The notes: a model not told the origin generated them from the letters alone. A DNA stretch of 40,213 nt from Scenedesmus sp. ARA3 (GCA_004335835.1 RWJK01001701.1:69804-110016); one strand, 5' to 3'. Shown: positions 20,352 through 30,804, counted from the stretch's first letter. Program-made: numbers and translations.

Positions 20352-21581
20352 TCAGCACAGGAATGCATCGCCAGACTTCGTGCACTGCTTCTTCTTCAGA
20401 TTCTGCGCTCGGCCAGGCTGCCCCTGCAAGCCCTTGCTTTTCAAAAACATGTACTGCTGCGCAACTCGGCTCATGCCTGGCGCCTCAGCACCGCACACAT
20501 AATCTGGGTAGGGAGCTACCCCGCGCGTGCTAGAGTTGCAAGCTACTGGGCAAGGCATCTTTGTAACAGCTGAGATGACTTTGAGATTAGGTGTCCACTG
20601 CTCCACATCAGTATCAACAAACTTAACACGGAGCTCTGAGAAGCCAGACCCATAATTGCTTCCTGGACTGTAAGGCTGGCTGGCGCCACACAGTGCTGCA
20701 CAGTAAAACTCTTCCTCATTGCTGTGCACTGTGAACACCGGTCTACAGCACGGCCCCACACCAGAGCCAACAGCGCTCGTGGAGAATGCTGCAACAGCTT
20801 TCTCCAAAGCAGGACCTTGCTGCTTATGAGCGGCATCCACCCTCTTGCACAGCATCTCAATGCAGGCGGGACAGCATGTTGGGTGCTTGCCTGCGCGGTG
20901 CCTGAGCCAGCTGCAGTGCGCCGCATTGGCTGAGTACGTCTTGATGACTGCACAAGGAGGGCCACCCATACCTTGCGCTTCAGCAAAGTCCATATCGATT
21001 CGACTGGTTGCCTGGAATGGCGTTTCTACTGTCACGTCTTTTGCCAGGTGGGGCAGCGCCTGGTGCACCCCGGCTGCAATGTATGAGCCGCAGCATCGCT
21101 TCCCATTGGTGTCGTTTTGGTTGGGGGTGAAGAAATTTGGTGTACGTGGTACCTGAGCATCTTGCGTGATGCTGCCACAGCAGCCGCTGCCAGGCCATGG
21201 TGTCCTGTTGTCCAGAATCTCTTGGGCGTCTTGATAGTTGCATGGACCACAGTAGTACCTCCGCCAACTGAAATTGATATCCGTTTTATTGTCCAGCGTT
21301 TGAACTGGTGCCAAGCCCAAGAGCCTACCGTTGGTGGTGAAGATTGTGCAGCGCTCGTCAGCATCGCAAGCTGCTTTGATGGCATTGATGTCTTGCAGCA
21401 GTGGCTGCTGGTCCGTTTGGTTGAGGGGTATTACGCCATATGGTTGCTTATAAACCTTGTTCGAAGGCCAGAGGTGCCGCATGTAGACGTATCCGGGCTG
21501 ATCGCATGGTGCTGCTGCTGCTTGTGTGCTGCAGGCAACCAACGCCACCAAGGAGGCCAGTAACAGGTACAAACGCAACAT
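20352..21581 (-). CDS. Intronless Cys-rich secreted protein of unknown function
   Basis: A single uninterrupted frame of 409 residues starts at a true ATG. It begins with a clear signal peptide (MLRLYLLLASLVALVACSTQAAA) and a likely cleavage before APCDQPGYVYM. The mature part holds more than 20 cysteines, often as CC pairs (SGCCGS, KRCCGSY, PTCCPAC, GPCCRP), and several N-glycosylation sequons (NQT, NKT, NFS, NDT, NSS). This fits a disulfide-stabilised extracellular or cell-wall protein. There is no membrane span, anchor or catalytic motif that I recognise. A ~20-residue Lys/Gln-rich tail (GQPGRAQNLKKKQCTKSG) ends the protein. It is one of only two single-exon genes here, while neighbours have 2 to 10 exons, so retroposition or recent arrival is possible. 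Confidence 0.78.
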   Translation of the reverse strand: MLRLYLLLASLVALVACSTQAAAAPCDQPGYVYMRHLWPSNKVYKQPYGVIPLNQTDQQPLLQDINAIKAACDADERCTIFTTNGRLLGLAPVQTLDNKTDINFSWRRYYCGPCNYQDAQEILDNRTPWPGSGCCGSITQDAQVPRTPNFFTPNQNDTNGKRCCGSYIAAGVHQALPHLAKDVTVETPFQATSRIDMDFAEAQGMGGPPCAVIKTYSANAAHCSWLRHRAGKHPTCCPACIEMLCKRVDAAHKQQGPALEKAVAAFSTSAVGSGVGPCCRPVFTVHSNEEEFYCAALCGASQPYSPGSNYGSGFSELRVKFVDTDVEQWTPNLKVISAVTKMPCPVACNSSTRGVAPYPDYVCGAEAPGMSRVAQQYMFLKSKGLQGQPGRAQNLKKKQCTKSGDAFLC

Positions 21582-21871
21582 GTCAATACTATTATCTGTG
21601 AACAGTCTTGTTCGCGTTCAAGCCGTGGCTCCAGCCGGTGTATGCTTGTTGCAACATTTGAGTGTGTACGGTCCCACAGCTGGGATGGCAGCGCACTGCC
21701 GAGTCATTGATCCGCCACAAAACTAGAAGGATGTTGATAGCGCGTCATGTTTTTCTCTTGTGGAGCACTGCCGCGCTGCTCTGTGAGTGCCGAACCCCTG
21801 TCTGACATGTCATGTTTCATGTCGCCGTGATCGTCAGATCAAAGGACGTCAAGCATGCGCCGAATACTCAC
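21582..21871. other. Upstream region of the Cys-rich secreted gene
   Basis: No gene is seen. It contains the short repeat tgacatgtcatgtttcatg near 21805, with partial dyad symmetry, and should hold the promoter of the gene that starts at 21581. Confidence 0.35.
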
Positions 21872-22170
21872 TAATCAGTAGCTTCAGCTGGTAGGTAGGC
21901 ATTAGACGACTTGCAAAAGCCGGCGGCCGCTCCTCCTTGCGTCCAATGTACCGCTGAAAGGCTCCCAGCAGCATCAGACGCCTGCAAACAGAGTACGAAA
22001 CGTGCAGTTACGAGCATTGGCAGCCGCATCTGCGATTCACGGACCGACCATAACGATGAGATTAACAACTTCAAGACCAAGGGTACTTGTCTGACTCCAG
22101 CCGCTCAGAGGGTTGCAAGAACTTCCACTGCTCGGCTCACCTGCATCATCTTGCGATCAACTGCGAGCAT
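21872..22170 (-). CDS. Possible small two-exon gene or orphan exon
   Basis: A 30-bp candidate exon (22141-22170, MLAVDRKMMQ then gtgagc) can be joined in phase 0 to an acceptor at 21981 (tttgcag). The join reads on through ASDAAGSLSAVHWTQGG to a stop at 21871-21873, giving about 46 residues. The same 110-bp block is also open in another frame, reading RLMLLGAFQRYIGRKEERPP and beyond to LMPTYQLKLLI before a gtgagt donor at 21871. That version looks more like a conserved protein exon, but no partner exon was found. I cannot assign either to a family. Confidence 0.25.
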
Positions 22171-22219
22171 TGAGCGCGGCTACAGCTGAGTTGTACCAGC
22201 AGTGTCCTTGACACCCTCT

Positions 22220-22260
22220 CAATCAGCTGAAGGAGGTACGGCACCTCCTTCAGCTGATTG
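22220..22260. repeat. Perfect inverted repeat, 18-bp arms, 5-base loop
   Basis: Arms 22220-22237 and 22243-22260 are exact reverse complements around acggc. The hairpin sits 21 bases from the larger hairpin to its right. The arms are not followed by a T or A run on either side. Confidence 0.95.
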
Positions 22261-22281
22261 CAAGGGTGACAAGGGCACTGC

Positions 22282-22386
22282 TTGATGTGGCAGCCTCTGA
22301 TGTTTATGGTGTGCAGGGCCCTGGGTGTGCAGCCGCTGCACACCCAGGGCCCTGCACACCATCAACATCAGAGGCTGCCACATCAA
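22282..22386. repeat. Long near-perfect hairpin, 52-bp arms with 1-base centre
   Basis: Arms 22282-22333 and 22335-22386 are reverse complements with a single mismatch (t-a versus c position near the middle) around the base at 22334. The arms include tgtgcagggccctgggtgtg. It does not encode a recognisable protein. Candidates are a small-RNA precursor, the remnant of a foldback element, or an inverted duplication made at a replication fork. Confidence 0.95.
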
Positions 22387-24427
22387 ACCCAGGCAGTCGT
22401 GCCATGAGCTCAGGCTAGCCAGATGCTTGGGCATTTACACCCACACATTTTCTAGACTTGCAGAATGGCGCCGGTGACAATGGTGCAACGTGAAAGTTAC
22501 ACACCCACAGCCAACAAGCTGGCGACAACCACCATCATGGGGGCATGATGCCACAGCGAGCATGCTTACACCACAGCGACTGCAGGGGTACAAATTCCGT
22601 GTATGGCATGTGGAGACGCCGCCTTAAGGAGGCCATGCAGGCATCTGCTGTTCCACATGCGATTCCTCTATAAACATGCCTGCCAGCTCGGCCCAGCCGG
22701 CATTGGGTGTCAACTCGACACATCGGATGTGCTTCATGCACATCAGACGTACTTCATGCAGATGCAATCCAATGGCAGCAGTCAAGATCTGCATGGTCCG
22801 CCAATGACACAGCTGCACGATTCTGGCTGAGCCACCACTGCAACAGCAGGTCGCGCGGTTTCGGCAGAAGCCTTCACTGGCTGTGACCGACGCATGAAAC
22901 ATCTGCATGTCTTAAAACGCACCGCCAGGCTAGTACGTTATGCGCAGCATTCGGTTGCACGGAGGCCGGCCACTGCTGCACACCCCATGTAACAGAACAC
23001 GCACATATGCACACGCATATGCTTCCACAGCAAAAATACACAGCCACACCATGTCAAGTGTTCCGGCTGCTTTCCATGCTTGAGCCAACAAGCAGATTAG
23101 AAGTACTTGCATAGTCTCACTAGGCGCCAGACAACAGGCCAGACCTGCTGTTATGAGCAGTGTCACAGCAGCACAACAGCAAGACAACAGCGTGCGTTGC
23201 GCTGCAATCAACTGAGGGGCGCCCACAGAGAAAACATGCATTCTTGAGCATTGAGAAGAACACAACCCACAAGAGATTTGCCCAACAACAGCAGCAGCAG
23301 CACAGTCCCGCAAGCATGCAACTAGCATCACTGTAACATCTCACCCTGCTGCTGCACCACAGCAGGCGTCACCGCCACATGCACAACTGCAAGCCTGTAG
23401 TGTTCCACTGCTCACGCTATTCCTCACACAGCTGGCCGAAAACACAACATCGCTGAATGCCCACGTGACTGCGTACAACTGCAGCTGCTATGCAAGCACG
23501 CTACTCAATTCAGAGCCACCACGCAGAGGTCACATGCGTCACGTCTGCAGTCACAAACGCAGACGTGAAGCCTGCTTTTGTGCAAGCAGTGAAGGGGCAC
23601 CAAAATGTGACTGCTTTGTGCAACGGCTGCACAAAAGCTGGCCACTGCATGACCAGCAAGCGCCACTGCCCAGCTCACCCTGCAGTTAGGGCTTGCTGCA
23701 CCTGCAGCAGCTCTGGCTAACAGGCAAGCAGCCAAAAAAGGCCAAAATCGAAGACCTGGATACTGTGCGACCTTCAGCAACTCAACTGCTTCACCATCCA
23801 ACTCACACACCAGCCAACCCAGCAATCAGGCAGGCAGGCATGTGTTACCTCCAACAACACTCCCTCACCACTGCTATCTACAGTACAAGCAGCTCGGCCC
23901 AGCCTGTTTCCTGACAGACTGTCGCCATTCGCAGCCTGCTGGCGGCACAGCACCCCTGTGTGATGGCTGTCCATAGCTGACGCCGCCGCCACCGCTGCCC
24001 CTGCTGCTGCTGTGGAGGCATGCTCGCTGGTGTGCTGAAAGCGCCCAATATTTGAAGGTAACAAACAAAAAAGAAACACAGGAAGGGCGCACAGCATCAC
24101 CCATGCCACTGCAGGCCAGCCTGCACCGCCGCCGCCGCTGCTGCTGCTGTGGAGGCCGCGCGCTGGCGTGCTGCAAGCCAGCAATAAGCTACGGCCAAAA
24201 GCAGACACACAGCATCAACCACGCACAACAGGCTGCCACCATGCAGCAGCTCGCGAGACGTAACCCCAGATGCCACCGCCGCTGCTGCTGCTGTCGAGGA
24301 GCGCTGGCTGTTGCGCTCACCACCCACTGCAGCAACACTGCAATCCAGTGCTCCTGTTGCTGCTGTGGAGGCTGGCTTACCCAAGCTGCTGCAAGTGGCA
24401 TAACACTACCCGTTGATCACCCATGCA
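22387..24427. other. Non-coding stretch with GCC/CTG-rich repeats near its right end
   Basis: No gene is recognised in this stretch of about 2 kb. From about 23960 a degenerate repeat appears, built around gctgctgctgctgtggaggc (near 24005, 24140, 24285 as a variant, and 24355), spaced about 70-150 bp. The segment atcacccatgccactgcagg at ~24095 resembles atcacccatgcactacaggc at 24417, which overlaps the stop codon of the DUF1997 gene. Part of the repeat may thus derive from the end of that gene. Confidence 0.5.
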
Positions 24428-25556
24428 CTACAGGCCGCCATTGTCGAGCGGCTTGCGTGACTCATCCCCTGAAGCCCACAGCGCATAATCCTGGCCCAGC
24501 TGCTGCAAGAACCTCGGCACCATCAGGTTCAGTGTGGTCTGCATCACTTTGCTGCCTGTGGCCTCCATAGAAGGCACCGGAATCAGCCCTGCCCAGCCCG
24601 GAACCTGCACCACCACTTCAATGCTCGTGCTGCTGCTGATCTGTTTGACTGCCGCATCCTCTGTCGCGCTCCAGCGCACTACGTTTGTCATTTGTGCTGT
24701 GAACTTGCTGTTAACGTCTTCCACAAGCTTTGAGCCCTGCAGCTTGGCTGACAGCAGCTTGATGGTACAGCCGCGCTCCTCGACCACGACCGACACCGTT
24801 ATAACGGGCTCCACGCTGAACCCTAGGAACGCCAGCTTGCCCACGAAGCAGCGGAAGGTGCTGTCGTCTATGCGCTCGATCTGCAGAGAGGGTGCATGGA
24901 GTGGTGTTTGGTGAGTCAGCAGGTGGTGGTGAGTGGTGCCAGTAATGTTTGCAGGTCGGTTGAGGTTGGTTGGCACAAACAATTGGTGAGTTGATGGCTG
25001 CAAGAGTGGCCGCATGGGCAGCCACCAGCAAACTGCACTGGAGTCTCACGTGTCATAGCAACGCAGGCAGGGAGGCTGCAGATGCAGCATGCACAAAACC
25101 ACATCTTGCTGGTGCGACAGCATGCCCGACGCAGCTGTACAGGACACGCAGGCGCTTGCTGCACCCGTGCTGGTCCTGCATGGATCATGCGCATACAAAC
25201 TGCACATTGGTGGATGTCAAAGGTAACATTCTGCAGCTGTGCCGCACCTTACGAGCATCAAGCACTGAATACTGGCTTGCAGGAAGTGCCATGTACTCTG
25301 CAAGTGGCCGCTGCGCCTCTGTTATCTGCTTGACCAGCTGCTTGCTTGCTGAAAAGCGCGCTATCTTGCCCTCCAGCGGCTGCTCCTGCAAGCTGCTGCT
25401 AACCACATGCTGCTGCAGGGCCTCTGCTGTGCTTGCCACACTCTCCCTGGCTACAGGTGCTAGCAATGACCTCCTGCCCAGCTGCTGTTGCTGCCCAAGT
25501 CGTGCATGGCGTGACGTTGCGATACGATTCGGACAATTCAGGCCCTGGAGCATCAT
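24428..25556 (-). CDS. DUF1997 family protein, probably plastid
   Basis: Two exons, 25248-25556 and 24428-24880, join in phase 0 (AAG/gtgcgg to ctgcag/ATC) and give 253 residues. The start is taken at the ATG ATG pair; upstream codons in frame have no ATG. The N-terminus (MMLQGLNCPNRIATSRHARL, then RRSLLAPVA) is basic and Ser/Arg-rich, as expected of a transit peptide. The body matches the plan of DUF1997 proteins of cyanobacteria and plastids: a sheet region ERIDDSTFRCFVGKLAFLGF, VEPVITVSVVVEERGCTIKL, VVVQVPGWAGLIPVPSMEATG and the closing helix LMVPRFLQQLGQDYALWAS. The biochemical function of the family is not established. The gene is transcribed divergently from uS7m. Confidence 0.8.
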
Positions 25557-26017
25557 TTTGAGGAGGCTAGCAGTAGGAATGCACTGAGGGTTGTGGACGT
25601 GCAAATTGAGTCAGCAGATGCAGCCAGCAGGCGCAGCAGTAGGGCCTTGATTTGACGTCAATGATTGGCGATTTAGCTTCAGAGCGCAGCACTTCTCTAG
25701 ATGCTGGCAAAGATCTTCAGGGGCAGTGTGACCGTCGTTACAAAAGCAGTGAGGCTGAGCTTAGAACGGAAGACTCACGTCTCCAGTCAATCCCGGGTAT
25801 TACTGAGCTGAGGCGTTGATGCATTCATCACAAGCAGCCTGTGCTTCCCACCCTATCTCACAAGTCACCAGCACACATCAGTGCTGTTCAACCTTGTGCT
25901 GAAATTTGCAGTAGACGCAGTTGACAGCGACAGTCCCGAGTGTGGATACCGTTAAATGAGTCAGAGTCATATCACACGCCCCTGTTGTTCGAAGATCCTG
26001 GGCACCTGAACACAGGC

Positions 26018-26072
<55 letters not shown>

Positions 26073-26090
26073 TATAGCAGCTATAGCAGC
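25557..26090. promoter_or_regulatory. Divergent promoter region between DUF1997 and uS7m genes
   Basis: A 534-bp stretch between two divergent organelle-protein genes. It includes a (CAG)17 tract at 26021-26071 and two ctatagcag units directly before ATG 26091. Read in the frame of the CAG tract, these give TAG stops, so the tract is in the 5' leader and not coding. Confidence 0.6.
26021..26071. repeat. (CAG)17 in the 5' leader of uS7m
   Basis: Seventeen perfect CAG units lie 20 bases before the start codon and are followed by two copies of ctatagcag. This is the longest pure triplet tract in the window. Confidence 0.95.
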
Positions 26091-26711
26091 ATGCTACGGC
26101 GCCTAGCAAACTTACAGCTTCTACCGCAGCTTACTCAGCAGCTGCTACCTGCCAGCTGTCAGCAGGCCTGCCTGCTGCAGCAGCCACAGGGCTGGCAGCT
26201 GCCGCAGCAGCAGGCGGGCGCAGCAGTGCAGCTACAGCAGGCAGCAGCATTCAGCAAGAAGCTGAATCCTAAGGAGCAGAAGCGAGACCAGAAGAGCCAG
26301 CAGCGCAAAGATAAGAAAGATCGCAAGGCAGATGCAGCAGTAGGCAGCAGCGGAGAGTCTGGCAGCTTTGCAGAAGACGGCGCAGCAGTAGAGCCAGACA
26401 TCACGCGGCTCGTCCTGCAAGCGATACACAATGTAACGCCTCTGCTGGATGTGCGTGCGGTACGCACAGCCACAAAAGTCAACTATGTGCCTGGCTTGAT
26501 GCCTCCAAAGAAGGCCCGCAGCTTGGCACTACACTGGCTGGTCAAAGCAGCAGATGCGCGGGCCAAGGGCAGCAGGGGAGGCTATGCAGAGTGCTTGGCG
26601 CTTGAGCTGCTGCTGGCGTATCAGAAGAAGGGCGCAGCAAGGCAGAAGCGCGATGACTTGCACAAGCTGGCGCTGCAGAACAGAGCCAATGTACACCAGC
26701 GCTGGTGGTGA
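26091..26711 (+). CDS. Mitochondrial ribosomal small-subunit protein uS7m
   Basis: One exon, 206 residues. uS7 nucleates assembly of the 3' head domain of the small-subunit rRNA. The C-terminal ~110 residues follow the family: LVLQAIHNVTPLLDVRAVRT, KVNYVPGLMPPKKARSLALH, WLVKAADARAKGSRGGYAEC, LALELLLAYQKKGAARQKRD, DLHKLALQNRANVHQRWW. The last is the counterpart of the ANRAFAHYRW end of bacterial S7. The first ~50 residues are Gln/Leu/Ala-rich with Arg (MLRRLANLQLLPQL) and end at AAAFSKK, a mitochondrial presequence pattern. A Lys-rich linker follows (QKRDQKSQQRKDKKDRK). The start at 26091 is the first ATG after in-frame stops in the leader. Plastid S7 is normally plastid-encoded and lacks this extension, so the mitochondrial form is favoured. 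Confidence 0.9.
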   Translation: MLRRLANLQLLPQLTQQLLPASCQQACLLQQPQGWQLPQQQAGAAVQLQQAAAFSKKLNPKEQKRDQKSQQRKDKKDRKADAAVGSSGESGSFAEDGAAVEPDITRLVLQAIHNVTPLLDVRAVRTATKVNYVPGLMPPKKARSLALHWLVKAADARAKGSRGGYAECLALELLLAYQKKGAARQKRDDLHKLALQNRANVHQRWW

Positions 26712-28493
26712 GGAGGCGTTGGCAGCGGCGTTGTGTTGCTGGTGAAGTTAGGGCTGTATCTCCTGCTGTTGCAGGTCATGAAAGGAGAAGCGGCACAGTG
26801 CGCGGCTCAATTTTTGCTCACGTTGTGGCGCAGCAGTGAGGACTGCTGCGTGTGCTGGGTAGGTCCACGGTTGTGAGAGTGCTGCATGCTAGCTGCGCAC
26901 CATATGCCGGTATCAGTGCTGCTGGTAACCGCAGCGAGGGGTGTGCTGCAGTTAGATCAGCAGTGCTGGCCGTGTGCACTGGTGCCAGCCACACCAGCAG
27001 GCCCCTTGTTAGGCTGTTGTCTGCAGGCTGTGCTTGGTTGCTTGGTGTCTCGGGCACCATGCGGTGCTTGCAAAATGGCTGTGGTGTGCCCCCAGCAACA
27101 GCAGCTGGTTGGCCTGTCATGATACAGCGTTAGCTGCACAACACTGCACGAGTTGAGCAGTAGGGCCCGCGGCAGGGCTGTGGCGGCAAGCGCTTGGTGT
27201 CATGTGTTGCACCTTGAAGGTCCTTGCAGCAGTGGCTATGCTGTACAGCATATGCCTGCACATGTGGGGGGCTTCTGGACCAGCATTGCTTGAAGGTGCC
27301 CAGCTATGCTTTTACCATGCTTAGAATCGCCGTCTTTACATGTGCAGGCAGTGGGTAACCCCCACCTGCTGCCTGGTGCAGGCGGTGAGGGGGTCTGGGT
27401 GGTCTACCCCTCACCAATAGAGAGGCAATAATAGTCGTAGTTTNCGCTCCGTACGGGGCGCGGTTGCCGATGCCGATGACAAGGTATGGCTTACAAGAAG
27501 ACTATTATTATTATGTGCAGGCAGTGTGCGGCCTGCGCAGCTTGTGGACGCAAAGTGTATGTGGCCGACACATGCGGTGGGTGTCTAAAATCGCTCTTAG
27601 ACACGCATGCAGTGCCGTGTCCTTGCATATGTATGCACCAGCAAAAAAATATGATACAATATGCAATGGTTCCTGTACATGGCGGCTGCATCCCATGCAG
27701 CTTCTAGCTGTTGATAGAGGATTTGCATGTTGCATGTAAGGATTCTGGTCACATTCTCCTGTGTTTTCGATGTGCAAAAAGCTGCCTCGATGGCAGCAGC
27801 CTGCTGCAGCATATGGTCTGGAAGAGGCAGCAAGCAGCTGAAAGTTTGGGTTGTGTTGCCCTCACATCACAACCCGGTTGACAAAGGCTTTAAAATGCGT
27901 GTGTACTGTTGGTGGGCAGACACGTTGACCTGCAGCTATCCACGTGGGGAGTGTACCCTTTTTGATATTGGGTTTTCCACCTGCTGATGGGACGTGAGCT
28001 CTCTGTGCTTGTGAATCAGGTCACCTGACACGCCATCACCAGTGGGTGCCATGTGTGGTCTGTTCATGTGTTGCATTGTCGCCTGCTCATACATTCAGCC
28101 TGCTACCGAGTTGTAAGCTTTAGAGTTCAGTAAGTTGATGTCTTCTGGCCTCACTTGGCAAACTGAACGGTGATCAGGTCAGGCCACAACATCCAATGTA
28201 GTGCGGTACGGCCTGTGGCACGTGTTGAGTGGTTGCCGCAGAACAGATGCACTATACAACAACTGAATCAGCCATTTAAAGAAACCCGGGGTTGAAGTGA
28301 TGGGGGGCAACAGGAATGCCGGGGCGTCAGGCGCCTGGCTCCGAACATAACGCGACCACCATCCTACATACCGCTGTACGCATCCCAGCCTTTCCTTCTT
28401 GCTGCCAGTTGCTGAAGCTTTCATCGCGTGTATACAGTCCTGCTGGGTGTCTGCAGAAGCAGTTGGAAAAGTTCGGTTTGGCAGGCAGTAGCC
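26712..28493. other. Intergenic, no confident gene; one ambiguous base at 27444
   Basis: Sequence between two plus-strand genes. A GC-rich inverted motif occurs at about 27360-27400 (cccccacctgc with gcaggcggtgaggggg). The single N at 27444 sits in a short stretch of different composition (ncgctccgtacggggcgcgg). It is flanked by aataatagtc and gactattatt, which are inverted. A 73-codon ORF at 27486-27707 reads MCRQCAACAACGRKVYVADT then CGGC, a CxxC pattern, but has no other support. Confidence 0.45.
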
Positions 28494-30804
28494 ATGCGGC
28501 GTAGCAGCACGGTACTGGTGCTACTGTGCGCTTTGGCGGTGTTTGGTGCTGCAGTGCATGCGGTAAGGCTGCAGCGTTGTCCTTGATCGCTGCTGGAGCT
28601 CGCCCGTGTCGAGTGTTCCATGGCGTCCTGTGGCACCAACCGGCTGAACGTGCTGCTACCCGCCTTTATAATGCCACGTTCAGGATGATGAGGCAGGAGA
28701 GGCGTGTGCTTGCAAGCCAGAGGAGCTGCAGAACCTCAGGAATGCTTGCCAGGTGCAGGCCAGTGAACTGCAGAAGCACATTGAGACGCTGAAGGTGCGT
28801 GCTATCATTTGGTTGTATCCTGCAGCTGCTTACTGCAGAAAGACAGTGCCGCACGCGGTGGGACACGACCCTCAGCTGTCCTGTTGCACCCTCAACTGCA
28901 GTGATCTGGAAGCAGTGACAGCAGTGGGCGTGCGAGTCCTCCAGCAACACATATTTCAGCAGTGCTGTCATGCTAACTTACGTCATGGGCTAGCATCAGG
29001 TGTCGCGGTCTTGGCAACCACTATAACTGACTCGTGTACTTGCAGTAGCAGCAGCAGCAGCTCTGGCACAAGTTGTGCTGTGCTACACGCAGCAGGCAGC
29101 TCTGCAGCAAACAGTGCACCCGCACCAGAACGCTTGTTTGCACCAATTTACCCTTGCACACACCAGCATGCACATCACTGGCACCTGTGGGCATCCAGTT
29201 TGCTTCGTAGCAGACGGCACAGCCGTAATTGCCTTGCTTCCTCAATCGACTTGAATTGACGGCAATCGCATGCCATCATCACCTGTTCAAGCAACACCTG
29301 TGCTGCTGTCCTGCAGGGCGACCTGTCAGCATCCAACAGCAAGGGCAGCTCCACTCAGCAGGAGCTGGCCACCAAGGTGGAGCAGTATAACGCCCTGCAG
29401 GCTGAGCTGGCATCCTTCCAGCAACAGGTTGCCAGCTTGCAGGAAAAGCTGTCTGCTGAGAAGAGCAAGGCAGCGCAGGCACAGGCCGAGGCTGATGCAG
29501 CAAAGCAGTCCGCAGCTGCAGTTGCAGACCAGGGAAGCTCCTGCAAGCGCACACTGAGCAAGGTGGGTTTGCAGGAGGCGCAAGGTAGTGCAGCACGGAT
29601 GGTGTGGGTGGCAGCAGCGGCAGTATGTGGAGTGCACACATTGTAGCAAAGCTGTGAGTGTTTTTTTGGGCTCGTTGTGTTTGCTGTTCAATGTCTGTAG
29701 TGTGCTTGACCACCTGCGTTGTAGCCTATTCACTGCTGCACCGCGTGTTACTGCACTGCATGCTTCACTTCAAGCTGCACTCATGGTGCTGCTCATGTCG
29801 CTCTGTCATCTGCTACAGGTTGAGTCTCAGTTGTCGGAGCAGGCTGCTCGCCTGGCAGAGCTGAAGGCAGTTGAGGACGCATACCTGCCTGTGTGGCTGT
29901 CCCGCCATGTGGACACCAGCGTCAAGTATGCGAGCGAGTCGTGGCAGCAGGTGCAGGAGAGCGAGTACACTGCCCAGGTGGTCAGCACTGTGAAGCCCCA
30001 CTGGGAGTGGCTCAAGCAGGCAACAGCCCCTGCACAGGTGAGCAGCGCTGCTGTCTCCGTGGATGATGCCAGATGGTGCCTGTCTGGTAACGTAGACGGC
30101 GGCAACGCGTGTGCTGCACGTTGCCCTGTCCAGCGGCACTACGTGTCTGCATGCTCTGTATGTCGTGCCTGCATCATGCACTGCTGCTTGCCTTCCTGTC
30201 CGCAGTGCTTGCTGCGCATGCCCTTTCCGACTGCGTCAATGTGAGTGCAGCAGCTGGGCTGCTGCTATTTCGCTGTGCCTTCGGCACCATCCCTCTATTC
30301 TGAGTCCTGCCCTGCTGCACTCGCCGCTGCTTGCACCCTGCTGCTGCCTGTTGCTGCTTGCAGGAGGCGCTCAGCAAGCTGCCTATCGCTGACTATGTGG
30401 CAGCAGCAAACGTGCACCTCGCAGCAGCCAAGGTGCAGGTTGCAAACATTGAGGCAGAGCTCAAGACAGTAGTGAAGGGAGTGGCGGCATCACAGCCTGC
30501 GCTGTCTGCACTGAACGACCCTGTGGCTCTGCAGCTAGCAGTGTATAGCATCATGGGCCTGCCCATGCTGCTGCTGTTTGTTGTGTTTGTGTCAATCTAT
30601 GGGGGCCCAGGCAAGTCCAGTGGCACTGGCGCTGACTCAGGCAGCAAGGCAGCAGGCAAGAAGGCAAGCGCTGCAGCAGCAGCTGCAGGAAAGAAGGGAG
30701 CTGCTGCAGGCAGCAAGGCAAAGGCAGCTGTGGCAGCGACACCAGCTGGAAAGGGCAAGGGGAAGGCTGTTAGGGACGGAGCTGATGTGCTGTACACTCC
30801 GTAA
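28494..30804 (+). CDS. ER-type coiled-coil membrane protein, At2g24420/At4g31340-like
   Basis: Five exons, all joined in phase 0: 28494-28562, 28684-28794, 29317-29562, 29819-30037, 30364-30804. Protein is 361 residues. It has a signal peptide (MRRSSTVLVLLCALAVFGAAVHA), a short CxC segment (EACACKPEEL) and a long coiled coil of Gln/Glu/Lys/Ala heptads (residues ~40-165). Then comes the conserved-looking segment EDAYLPVWLSRHVDTSVKYA, STVKPHWEWLKQAT and EALSKLPIADYVAAANVHLA. A C-terminal membrane span (LQLAVYSIMGLPMLLLFVVFVS) is followed by a Lys/Ala/Gly-rich tail ([18 protein letters not shown]). The plan resembles the plant family often labelled myosin heavy chain-related (signal peptide, coiled coil, xWLPxWL-like segment, one membrane span near the end). 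The Lys-rich tail would face the cytosol. Function is unknown; tethering is a guess. Confidence 0.75.

Noticed and set aside
23465..24570. Overlapping ORFs on both strands around the GCC/CTG repeats
   Set aside because: They consist of translated trinucleotide repeats with Cys/Arg/Ser runs and no consistent start or family.
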